DNA from: 2-02-FULL-38-15 sp964645555
GTDB taxonomy: Bacteria > Patescibacteriota > Microgenomatia > Daviesbacterales > UBA10151
Direction of reading: 5' to 3'
Assembly: GCA_964645555.1 (NCBI GenBank)
Contig: CAZYBP010000014.1
Span: 1 to 18,854, forward strand
Length of the DNA stretch: 18,854 bases
Shown: in pieces, positions 12,986-18,843 of the stretch
Numbering within the stretch: position 1 is the stretch's first letter
Layout: every line of letters starts with the position of its first letter
Position numbers and translations under genes: made by a program
Notes under the pieces: generated by a model
Told to the model about the DNA's origin: nothing
The model's input: the letters and a program-made list of their open reading frames with translations, nothing else
Databases searched by the model: none

Positions 12986-12991
12986 AGTATA
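12986..12991 (-). promoter_or_regulatory. -10 box next to the DUF5667-like gene start
   Basis: TATACT on the minus strand, within TATATACT, ends six bases before the GTG start and follows the rseP stop codon. No good -35 at standard distance. Read as a possible leaderless promoter. Confidence 0.4.
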
Positions 12992-12996
12992 TACTA

Positions 12997-14088
12997 TTAG
13001 CGGATAATCTTACTAATGTCAGAGTATGTAATTAAAAGAGCCAAGCCCAAAAGCAGGATAAAACCAATTTGGTGCACTAACCTCTCTGTATTCTCATTTA
13101 CCTTCTTATGGGTAACTGCTTCAATAATTAAAAACAATAATCTTCCTCCATCCAAAGCAGGGATAGGCAAGACATTAAATATGCTTAAAGTCAAAGAAAT
13201 AACCCCCACAAACCAAACATAAAATGGAAGAGCAGGCCTTCCGGCACTTAAAATATCATTGCTTATGGTAGCCAAACCCACTGGTCCACTAACAGACTGA
13301 GAAACAGATTTTAGATTGCCGGCAAACAAATCATGAAATGTTTTACCAAGACCCAGAAAGGTTAGTTTGGTTAAATCATACGAATAGGTTATACCTGAAA
13401 ATACTTTTTCCAATGGAGTTTTGTATTCCTTAATTGCAACCGGACTAAATCCTACCCCAATTAAGTATTCTTCTTTGTCTGTTTTTTTAGGGGTGACAGT
13501 TACATTTCTTTGGTTTTGGCCTTGAGTATCGGAAATAGTTAAGCTGACCGGTTGGCCATTTTTATCACGGATAAAATTTCTGGGATCATCAAAGCTCTTT
13601 ACCTGCCTGTCATCAACTTTTAAAATTCTATCTCCTACTTTTATACCTGCTGCCTCAGCCGGAAAATTTTTTTCTACAAAACCTACAAATACTGCCTGAT
13701 CCAAGGTAGGGTAAATTATTCTGAAATTTTGATAAATTATCACCGTATAAAAAATAGCCCAGGCCAAAATTAAATTCATGACTACCCCGGCTACTACAAC
13801 AACAATCCTTTGCCAAACAGGCTTTGCCCGAAAATCTCTACTATTAAGAGACTTCTTAGAGGCTGATTGCTCATCTTCACCTAAAAGTCTGACAAATCCA
13901 CCCAAAGGTAAAGCATTCAAAGAATAAATTGTCTCGCCTATTTTTTTACCAATTAATCTCGGAGGAATACCAAAACCAAACTCTTCTACCTTAATACCAA
14001 ACCTTTTGGCCATTATAAAATGACCCAGTTCATGAATAACTACTAAAACAAGTAGTGTTAAGATGAAAATGATAATAGATATAACCAT
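12997..14088 (-). CDS. rseP: Site-2 protease, RseP/RasP family (M50)
   Basis: Intramembrane zinc metalloprotease that cuts transmembrane segments of regulators or leftover signal peptides. 363 residues. The first membrane helix carries VVIHELGHFIMAKR with His19, Glu20 and His23; after GFGIPPRLIG and the conserved PLGGFVRLLGE comes a second helix (about 95-118), one PDZ domain at about 135-200 (PAEAAGIKVGDRILKVD), then SGPVGLATI, a third helix (about 287-305), and FNVLPIPALDGGR with the zinc-ligand Asp313. A last helix covers about 340-356. Only one PDZ domain is present, as in many short forms (E. coli RseP has two). It directly follows frr; the uppS-cdsA-dxr genes usually in between are absent. 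No clear ribosome binding site before the ATG. Confidence 0.95.
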   Translation of the reverse strand: MVISIIIFILTLLVLVVIHELGHFIMAKRFGIKVEEFGFGIPPRLIGKKIGETIYSLNALPLGGFVRLLGEDEQSASKKSLNSRDFRAKPVWQRIVVVVAGVVMNLILAWAIFYTVIIYQNFRIIYPTLDQAVFVGFVEKNFPAEAAGIKVGDRILKVDDRQVKSFDDPRNFIRDKNGQPVSLTISDTQGQNQRNVTVTPKKTDKEEYLIGVGFSPVAIKEYKTPLEKVFSGITYSYDLTKLTFLGLGKTFHDLFAGNLKSVSQSVSGPVGLATISNDILSAGRPALPFYVWFVGVISLTLSIFNVLPIPALDGGRLLFLIIEAVTHKKVNENTERLVHQIGFILLLGLALLITYSDISKIIR

Positions 14089-14105
14089 AGTGACTAGACT
14101 CTATC

Positions 14106-14660
14106 TTATATTTGTGTTAATTCCTCGGCCTTCGTTTTACCTAATTCCTCCACCTCTAAAATCTTTTTATCCACTAATTCCTGGAGGATTTTTTCTCTTC
14201 TGAAAAATTCATCTTCGCCAAATTTTCCCTCTTCAGACTCTCTTTTCCATTCATTCCTAAAATCTTGTCTAATTTGCCTGATTGTGACTTTGCCTTCTTC
14301 CATTTTCTGATGTAGAAGCTTAATAAACTCTTCTCTTCTTTCTGAAGTCAATGGAGGTATAGGCAGACGGATTAAAGTACCCTCGTTTGAAGGATTTAGT
14401 CCTAAGCTTGCTTCCTGAATGGCTTTTATTACATTTTGTAAGATGGATGCATCCCAAACTTGAATAGTTAGTAAGGAAGGCTGAGGGGCAGCAATATTAC
14501 CTACTTCCACCATCTTCATTTTGGATCCATAGGCATCAACCAAAATGTTTTCTACCAGTCCCGGATTTGCTCTGCCGGCACGGATACCGGCAATATCCAC
14601 CTTAAAGTGATGAATTGCCTCTTCAATCTTTTGATTTGGTTGCGTTAAAACAGGATCCAT
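14106..14660 (-). CDS. frr: Ribosome recycling factor
   Basis: RRF splits the post-termination ribosome together with EF-G. 184 residues, normal size (E. coli 185). Domain I helices and the family blocks are visible: the AIHHFKVDIAGIRAGRANPGL start region (shown here as IRAGRANPGL), VDAYGSKMKMVEVGNIAAPQ, LLTIQVWDASILQNVIKAI, NPSNEGTLIRLPIPPLTSERR, and IRQIRQDFRNEWKR. The ATG overlaps the tsf TAA by one base (TAATG). In most bacteria pyrH lies between tsf and frr; here it is missing from the cluster. The likely start is fixed by this overlap and by the N-terminal match. Confidence 0.97.
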   Translation of the reverse strand: MDPVLTQPNQKIEEAIHHFKVDIAGIRAGRANPGLVENILVDAYGSKMKMVEVGNIAAPQPSLLTIQVWDASILQNVIKAIQEASLGLNPSNEGTLIRLPIPPLTSERREEFIKLLHQKMEEGKVTIRQIRQDFRNEWKRESEEGKFGEDEFFRREKILQELVDKKILEVEELGKTKAEELTQI

Positions 14661-15115
14661 TACTCTCCTAAAGCTATTCTTTCAAATCTACCAATTTGTA
14701 TGTTTTCCCCTAATTTTCCAATACTTGATTTAACTAGTTGATCCACTGTCATTGAACCATCTCTGATATATTCTTGAGAAAGCAAATCCTCTAAAGAGGT
14801 CGGGTTCATTGAAGCAATTTGTAAGGACAACTCGTGTGCCAGATTCTTAAAGTCATCAGTCCTGGCAACAAAGTCTGTCTCACAGAGAAGTTCCACTAAA
14901 ACGCCTACTTTACCTGAGTGAGAATAAACATCAACAATACCGGCTTTTACTTCTCTTTCTCCTTTTTTTGAAGCTCTATCAAAACCCTTTTGTTTTAACC
15001 ACTGTTTGGCTTTTTCCATATTGCCCTTCGACTGACTCAGGGCCTCCTTACAGTCGGCAATCCCAGCCCCAGTTTGTTCACGGAGTAATTTAATATCATC
15101 AAGTTTAACTGTCAT
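14660..15115 (-). CDS. tsf: Elongation factor Ts, short form
   Basis: Guanine nucleotide exchange factor for EF-Tu. Only 151 residues, against 283 in E. coli and about 196 in Thermus, so one of the two core dimerisation repeats is missing. The N-terminal UBA-like domain (IKLLREQTGAGIADCKEAL, GNMEKAKQWLKQKG) is intact, and TDFVAR at 80-85, the motif that invades the EF-Tu nucleotide site, is exact. The C-terminal part (NLAHELSLQIASMNP to IGRFERIALGE) closes one core repeat. No frameshift is seen and the next gene overlaps the stop, so this is a real short form, likely working as a dimer. The start follows a perfect palindrome and has no Shine-Dalgarno. Confidence 0.95.
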   Translation of the reverse strand: MTVKLDDIKLLREQTGAGIADCKEALSQSKGNMEKAKQWLKQKGFDRASKKGEREVKAGIVDVYSHSGKVGVLVELLCETDFVARTDDFKNLAHELSLQIASMNPTSLEDLLSQEYIRDGSMTVDQLVKSSIGKLGENIQIGRFERIALGE

Positions 15116-15131
15116 AGTTTAAGCTTAAACT
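15116..15131. promoter_or_regulatory. Perfect 16-bp palindrome between rpsB and tsf
   Basis: AGTTTAAGCTTAAACT fills almost the whole 17-base space between the rpsB stop and the tsf ATG and touches the ATG. In RNA it can fold as a 6-bp stem with an AGCU loop. It replaces any ribosome binding site for tsf, so it could tune tsf translation or transcription read-through. Confidence 0.5.
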
Positions 15132-15132
15132 T

Positions 15133-15969
15133 TTATTCAACAACTCTTTCGGCTTCTTTAACAGCTTTCTTTTCTACTTCCTCTTCAGCTGCAGCCACTT
15201 CCTGTACAATTTCCTCGCTAACAGCATCTTCTGCACGAGATTCTTCTGCTTCTTTTTTCTCCTTTGCCGCTTTCACCTTACCTGCTTCTTTTTTCCCTTC
15301 ACCGAAAGCTCCGGCTACAGCCTCTGACAAAATTTTAATGGATTTGATAGCATCATCATTGCCTGGGATAGGATAATCAATTTCTGAAACATTACAGTTT
15401 GAATCAGCAATCGCCACTACTTTAATCCCCAGTCTATTAGCCTCTCTTACTGCTATGTTGTCTGAAACCGCATCAACCACAAAGACAGCATCCGGATGAC
15501 CCTGCAAATCCATCACTCCTGCAAAATCTTTTTGGAGAGACTCCATTTTTCTATCCAGTAAGAGTTGTTCTTTTTTAGTGTATTTAGAAAGCTGTCCTTT
15601 TTCTTTTTGCTCTTTTAGATCCTTTAGAAGTTTTATTCTTTTTTTAATCTCCTCAAAGTTAGTCAAAAATCCACCCATCCATCTTTCAACCAAAAATGGA
15701 GCTTCTAAATTCTTGGCTAGTTCTTCCACTATTGGTCTTGCTTGTTTTTTAGTACCAACAAATAACAAAACTTTTCCTTCTTTTCCTAAGTTATAAACAA
15801 ACTCAGCAGCCTCTTTTAGTAAGCCTTCAGATTGAGTCAAATCAATAATATGGACACCCTCTCTTGCACCATAAATGTACGGCTTCATCCTGGGATGCCC
15901 ACGTCGGACCTGATGTCCAAAATGAACACCTGCTTCTAATAATTCCTGTAAAGAGGGTAACTTATACAT
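15133..15969 (-). CDS. rpsB: 30S ribosomal protein S2
   Basis: Small-subunit protein S2. The core is canonical: LLEAGVHFGHQVRRGHPRMKPYIYG at 10-34 (shown in pieces: LLEAGVHFGHQ, RMKPYIYG), EGVHIIDLTQS, VLFVGTKKQA, ERWMGGFLTNFE, DAVFVVDAVSDNIAVREANRLG and VVAIADSNCNVSEIDYPIPGNDDA. The core ends near residue 222. The last 55 residues form a charged helix-prone tail (GKKEAGKVKAAKEKKEAEES, then an Ala/Glu/Val-rich end). S2 tails like this are common in some phyla and are probably flexible. 278 residues in total. It heads the rpsB-tsf-frr-rseP cluster, with a promoter, a GGGGAGG Shine-Dalgarno eleven bases upstream, and a folded leader (see separate entries). Confidence 0.97.
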   Translation of the reverse strand: MYKLPSLQELLEAGVHFGHQVRRGHPRMKPYIYGAREGVHIIDLTQSEGLLKEAAEFVYNLGKEGKVLLFVGTKKQARPIVEELAKNLEAPFLVERWMGGFLTNFEEIKKRIKLLKDLKEQKEKGQLSKYTKKEQLLLDRKMESLQKDFAGVMDLQGHPDAVFVVDAVSDNIAVREANRLGIKVVAIADSNCNVSEIDYPIPGNDDAIKSIKILSEAVAGAFGEGKKEAGKVKAAKEKKEAEESRAEDAVSEEIVQEVAAAEEEVEKKAVKEAERVVE

Positions 15970-16030
15970 AGTCTCTTAATCCTCCCCAAAGCCATGCGGT
16001 CAGAGACTTAAAAGCTTTGAGTGTGTAATG
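15970..16030 (-). promoter_or_regulatory. rpsB leader with candidate H-type pseudoknot
   Basis: The roughly 60-base leader contains two interleaved pairings in RNA order: CUCAAAGC (16021-16014) with GCUUUGGG (15992-15985), eight pairs including one G-U; and AGUCUCU (16008-16002) with AGAGACU (15976-15970), seven Watson-Crick pairs. The strands alternate 1-2-1'-2', the topology of an H-type pseudoknot, with loops of 5, 9 and 8 bases. The second strand of stem 1 overlaps the Shine-Dalgarno GGGGAGG (15987-15981) and stem 2 ends at the AUG. In E. coli an S2-binding rpsB leader represses rpsB-tsf; a similar control is inferred. Confidence 0.6.
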
Positions 16031-16036
16031 TTGAGT

Positions 16037-16065
16037 ATTTTACCAGCTTCCAGCTTATCTTTCAA
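16037..16065 (-). promoter_or_regulatory. Sigma-70-type promoter of the rpsB cluster
   Basis: TTGAAA (16065-16060) and TAAAAT (16042-16037) on the minus strand with a 17-base spacer. It overlaps the end of folA. Transcription should start near 16030, which leaves the rpsB leader of about 60 bases. Confidence 0.75.
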
Positions 16066-16570
16066 GATCCAAGAATTTAAACTTTAAACCTTCAGCGGAA
16101 ACATAATCTTTCTCTGAAAGCACTTTTTTAAATTCTGAGTAATCAGGAAAAAAGGTGTCTGCACCAAAGTCTCCTTCAACTACAGTTAAGTATAGTCTGT
16201 CCGTTGCCCTCAAGGCTTGCTCAAAGACCTTCTGCCCTCCGAAAATAATAATTTCCTCCGGATTATCTTTTGCTGCTGCCTCCATTGCACTCTCCAGCGA
16301 ATGAGTAACAAGACAGCCTTCTTTGTGTTTGACTCCGTAATCCGCATCGGAAGTTATAACTATATTTTTACTGCCCGGAATAATTTTTCCCTCAGTGTAG
16401 GAAAGCATGGATTCATAAGTGTTCCTGCCCATAATAAGAGGCTTGCCTGCAATGAGTTTTCTCATCCTGTCAAAATCCTCTTTTATCCTGAAAAGTAGTT
16501 TGTTGTTTTTACCTATTCCCCTTTTGGAATCAAGTGCAGCCACCATGACAACCCGGATATTTTTATACAT
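16055..16570 (-). CDS. folA: Dihydrofolate reductase
   Basis: NADPH-dependent reduction of dihydrofolate, the by-product of ThyA, back to THF. 171 residues, usual length. Visible: VVMVAALDSKRGIGKNNKL (the Met20-loop region), KEDFDRMRKL with the acidic pair Glu31/Asp32 that includes the catalytic acid, the NADPH-binding IMGRNTYESM at 46-55, NIVITSDADY, IIIFGGQKVFEQAL with the Gly-Gly pair, RLYLTVVEGDFGADTFFP, and FKFLDLER at the end. The Trp of the common PW motif before the acidic pair is Phe27. The ATG overlaps the thyA stop (TAATG), and GGAGGA within thyA lies eight bases upstream, so folA is translated coupled to thyA. Confidence 0.95.
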   Translation of the reverse strand: MYKNIRVVMVAALDSKRGIGKNNKLLFRIKEDFDRMRKLIAGKPLIMGRNTYESMLSYTEGKIIPGSKNIVITSDADYGVKHKEGCLVTHSLESAMEAAAKDNPEEIIIFGGQKVFEQALRATDRLYLTVVEGDFGADTFFPDYSEFKKVLSEKDYVSAEGLKFKFLDLER

Positions 16571-17532
16571 TAAAATCCTCCTACAACTGTTACTTCACCT
16601 TTAATTGGTGGATAAGGATTATAGCCTTCTATAGTAAAATCTTCAAATTTAAAATCATCAATATTTTTAATTTTTGGATTTATCTTCATTTTCGGAAAAA
16701 GGCGCGGTTTCCTTTTTAATTGTTCTTTTACCTGATCAAAATGGTTACTATAAATATGCACATCCCCAAAAGTATGCACAAATTCTCCCGCCTTTAACCC
16801 TGCCACCTGAGCAATCATCATAGTAAATAAAGCATAGCTGGCAATATTAAAAGGCACTCCCAAAAAAGAATCTGCAGATCTTTGATAAAGCTGCAACGAC
16901 AACCTACCATTATTTACATTGAATTGGAAAAGGGTATGGCAAGGAGGCAGTGCCATGGACTTACCGGGAGCTGCCATCTCATAGATAAACTCAGGATTCC
17001 AGGCAGAAACTACAATTGATTTTCTAAAAGGAGTTGTTTTTAATTCATTAATAACCCATGCCAGCTGATCAATAACCCGTCCGTCAGATGTTTTCCATTT
17101 TCTCCACTGCACACCATAAACATTACCTAAATCCCCCCACTTTTTAACAAAAGGATCGTCTTTTGGTAATTCTTTAATTTTCCGTATGAATTCGTCCTGA
17201 GCCATTATTTTTTTAACTTTTAACTTTGCACTTTGCACTTTAAACTTTTTATACGCCCATTCATCCCATATATGAACGTCACAATCTGCCAAATATTTAA
17301 TGTTTGAATCCCCCATTAAAAACCAAAGAAGTTCATGAATTATTCCTCTTAAAAATACCTTCTTTGTAGTTAGAAGAGGAAAACCTTTTGATAAATCAAA
17401 CCTAATTTGCCTTCCAAATACAGATCTTATCGTAACCCCGGGATTATTAAATACTGGTTTATCTATCCCATTTTTTAGGATATCTTTTAATAAATCTAAA
17501 TATTGATATTCCTGATGTTTTTGTTTTGACAT
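16570..17532 (-). CDS. thyA: Thymidylate synthase ThyA
   Basis: Methylates dUMP to dTMP using 5,10-methylene-THF. I start at the ATG at 17532 (320 residues, MSKQKHQEYQYLDLLKDIL); a longer frame upstream overlaps the previous gene and adds non-family sequence. Landmarks: IRSVFGRQIRFDLSKGFPLL, the dUMP site TTPFRKSIVVSAWNP at 166-180, catalytic Cys198 in MALPPCHTLFQF, YQRSADSFLGVPFNIASYAL, and HTFGDVHIYSNH. Between HIWDEWA (87-93) and GDLGNVYG (133-140) there is a roughly 40-residue insert, as in Lactobacillus casei ThyA, but its first part (residues 96-107, KFKVQSAKLKVK) is coded by five 7-bp repeat units. It starts two bases after the dUTPase-like stop (TAAAATG). Confidence 0.96.
   Translation of the reverse strand: MSKQKHQEYQYLDLLKDILKNGIDKPVFNNPGVTIRSVFGRQIRFDLSKGFPLLTTKKVFLRGIIHELLWFLMGDSNIKYLADCDVHIWDEWAYKKFKVQSAKLKVKKIMAQDEFIRKIKELPKDDPFVKKWGDLGNVYGVQWRKWKTSDGRVIDQLAWVINELKTTPFRKSIVVSAWNPEFIYEMAAPGKSMALPPCHTLFQFNVNNGRLSLQLYQRSADSFLGVPFNIASYALFTMMIAQVAGLKAGEFVHTFGDVHIYSNHFDQVKEQLKRKPRLFPKMKINPKIKNIDDFKFEDFTIEGYNPYPPIKGEVTVVGGF
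17213..17247 (+). repeat. Heptanucleotide repeat inside thyA
   Basis: Five 7-bp units in a row on the plus strand: TTAACTT, TTAACTT, TGCACTT, TGCACTT, TAAACTT. They code thyA residues 96-107. The first unit type is the same sequence, up to rotation, as the repeat at the end of dcd (18149-18175). Confidence 0.85.
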
Positions 17533-17533
17533 T

Positions 17534-18103
17534 TTACACTTGTTGCTCTCTTTTATGTGGGCTGACTCTCCCGCCTTGATGTTGACCTCTATAAAAGACA
17601 GTCTTACCTTCAATTTTGAAAAAAACTATATTACATATTCTAGCACCCATTTGTAACTTAACATCAAACTCTGATAAGTTTTTAAGCCCCATGGTTAAAG
17701 TCCCCTTATAGCCTGGGTCTGTTTTAGAATTTAGCAACAGCAAACCTGCCCTAAAAAGAGAAGTCCTTGGGAAAATTAGCGGCATTAAATCAGAAGGTGT
17801 GTTTAAACTTTCTAAAGTAGAAACAAGATAATAATCTCCGGGCTTTATTACTACCCACTCTTGTTTTCTTTTTCTCTTGTTATACTCTGCAATAGTTTGA
17901 GTTTTGACACCTTTTCGACTACCTAAACCCTTTACTCCATCTGCTTCAATAAACGCCCCACCTTCTACAATTTTATGGATAGCTCCTAGTCTTAAATCCA
18001 CACCAACACCCTCTGGATTTTTTAACTCACGTTTACCCAAATCTTCTATTAACTTTTGAATTTTAATTCTTTGGAGAAGATGATCTATACCTAAAACTGA
18101 CAT
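17534..18103 (-). CDS. Dcd/dUTPase-superfamily protein, likely dUTPase
   Basis: Trimeric dUTPase-fold protein of 189 residues. Motifs: GVGVDLRLG at 32-40, FPRTSLFRAG at 111-120 (the phosphate-binding Arg-x-Ser-Leu motif), KTDPGYKG with Asp129, GLKNLSEF, MGARICNIVFF at 152-162, and the tail YRGQHQGGRVS. In true dCTP deaminase a Glu follows the DPG motif within the LEF/LEL segment and acts as the general base; here the matching residue is Gly139 (TLTMGLKN). The aspartate that places water in dUTPases is kept. So I infer dUTP hydrolysis to dUMP rather than dCTP deamination, which would fill the step between the neighbouring dcd and thyA. An annotation pipeline may call it dcd. It follows dcd by 49 bases that hold a hairpin and precedes thyA by one base. 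Confidence 0.85.
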   Translation of the reverse strand: MSVLGIDHLLQRIKIQKLIEDLGKRELKNPEGVGVDLRLGAIHKIVEGGAFIEADGVKGLGSRKGVKTQTIAEYNKRKRKQEWVVIKPGDYYLVSTLESLNTPSDLMPLIFPRTSLFRAGLLLLNSKTDPGYKGTLTMGLKNLSEFDVKLQMGARICNIVFFKIEGKTVFYRGQHQGGRVSPHKREQQV

Positions 18104-18123
18104 AATATAAATTCAAATATCAA

Positions 18124-18144
18124 AAGTTTTCTGGAAGAAAACTT
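18124..18144 (-). terminator. Hairpin between dcd and the dUTPase-like gene
   Basis: AAGTTTTC, a five-base loop, then GAAAACTT: a perfect 8-bp stem, AT-rich. On the coding strand it continues TTGATATTTG, so there is only a short U-run of about four. It could be a weak terminator or attenuator, or an mRNA processing site that separates the two genes' expression; the stem is likely too weak for strong termination. Confidence 0.4.
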
Positions 18145-18148
18145 CCAT

Positions 18149-18175
18149 ACTTTTAACTTTTAACTTTTAACTTTT
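18149..18175 (+). repeat. Heptanucleotide repeat at the dcd C-terminus
   Basis: ACTTTTA three times followed by ACTTTTT on the plus strand. On the coding strand it encodes the last residues KLKVKS and contains the stop codon of dcd itself, then runs a few bases beyond it. Confidence 0.85.
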
Positions 18176-18794
18176 TCCTACCTGTGATGTTTGAAACTTC
18201 CGGCAAATCACTCCCCCCATATCTATTATTCGGACTACTTTTATAAGATCTTTCAACAGGCGCAGCCAATTTTTCAAAAGAAAATGCACAAATTGGGCTT
18301 CCTTCATAAATAATTAGTCTTTTACCCTTTAAAAAAGTACCAAACTCTAAAACAGGATGACCGTCCCAGCCTGGGTCAAACCTGGCAGCAGTAGAATGCA
18401 CAACCACTCCTAAACGCGCCAAAGATGATTTACCATGCAGATGACCCACAATATCATTTGGCAATGTCAGTTTCTCTTTGGTTGTAGCTATCACAAAATC
18501 ATGTTCGGTTAAGATAAATGGCTGGCCGGGCTTTAATTCCACTAACCTCATCATTTTTTCCATGTCCTCTTTGTTGGTAAACTTAGTATCGATGGTATTC
18601 ATCCCATCCATGGAAAAAACCCGCAGTTTATTGCCTAAGTGAAAATCAATTGTCACCTCATCTACTGATTCTCCCCAATTTTTGGGCAAAGGATCAATTT
18701 TAATAATTCCCTTTTTGATATATTCTTTAACAGCCCAGTCAGGTAAAGTTCCTAAAAGATCAAAGGCTGAAGGTTTTTTTATATTTTTTGCCAT
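18153..18794 (-). CDS. dcd: dCTP deaminase
   Basis: Deaminates dCTP to dUTP. 213 residues, longer than E. coli Dcd (193). Motifs: VTIDFHLGNKLRVF at 48-61, GHLHGKSSLARLGVVVHSTA at 117-136 with Ser123/Ser124 and Arg127, the Ala pair 136-137, RFDPGWDGHPVLEF with the general-base Glu150, and PICAFSFEKL, which replaces the usual IAQL motif. All catalytic residues expected of a deaminase are present, unlike in the next gene. It ends with SNITGRKKLKVKS, the last six residues coming from a 7-bp repeat array that also supplies the stop codon. First gene of the dcd-dUTPase-thyA-folA group. ATG at 18794 has no Shine-Dalgarno. Confidence 0.94.
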   Translation of the reverse strand: MAKNIKKPSAFDLLGTLPDWAVKEYIKKGIIKIDPLPKNWGESVDEVTIDFHLGNKLRVFSMDGMNTIDTKFTNKEDMEKMMRLVELKPGQPFILTEHDFVIATTKEKLTLPNDIVGHLHGKSSLARLGVVVHSTAARFDPGWDGHPVLEFGTFLKGKRLIIYEGSPICAFSFEKLAAPVERSYKSSPNNRYGGSDLPEVSNITGRKKLKVKS

Positions 18795-18814
18795 ATCAAT
18801 TTATTGCGTTAGTA

Positions 18815-18843
18815 ACGATAATGAAATAGTTAATTTTTTTCAA
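18815..18843 (-). promoter_or_regulatory. Possible promoter of the dcd-thyA-folA group
   Basis: TTGAAA (18843-18838) and TATCGT (18820-18815) on the minus strand, 17 bases apart. The -10 matches at only four positions. It is the only candidate between dcd and the window edge. The leader would be about 14 bases. Confidence 0.4.

Noticed and set aside
12732..13007. Plus-strand frame of 91 codons opposite the DUF5667-like gene
   Set aside because: It is the shadow of a gene with a signal peptide and domain-like composition on the minus strand, and has no start context.
17213..17247. CRISPR-like array in the repeats of thyA
   Set aside because: Units are seven bases long and adjacent without spacers, so this is a tandem repeat and not a CRISPR.
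17533..17613. Extended N-terminus for ThyA from 17613
   Set aside because: These 27 codons overlap the end of the dUTPase-like gene in another frame and do not resemble the thymidylate synthase start; the ATG at 17532 gives the normal beginning.
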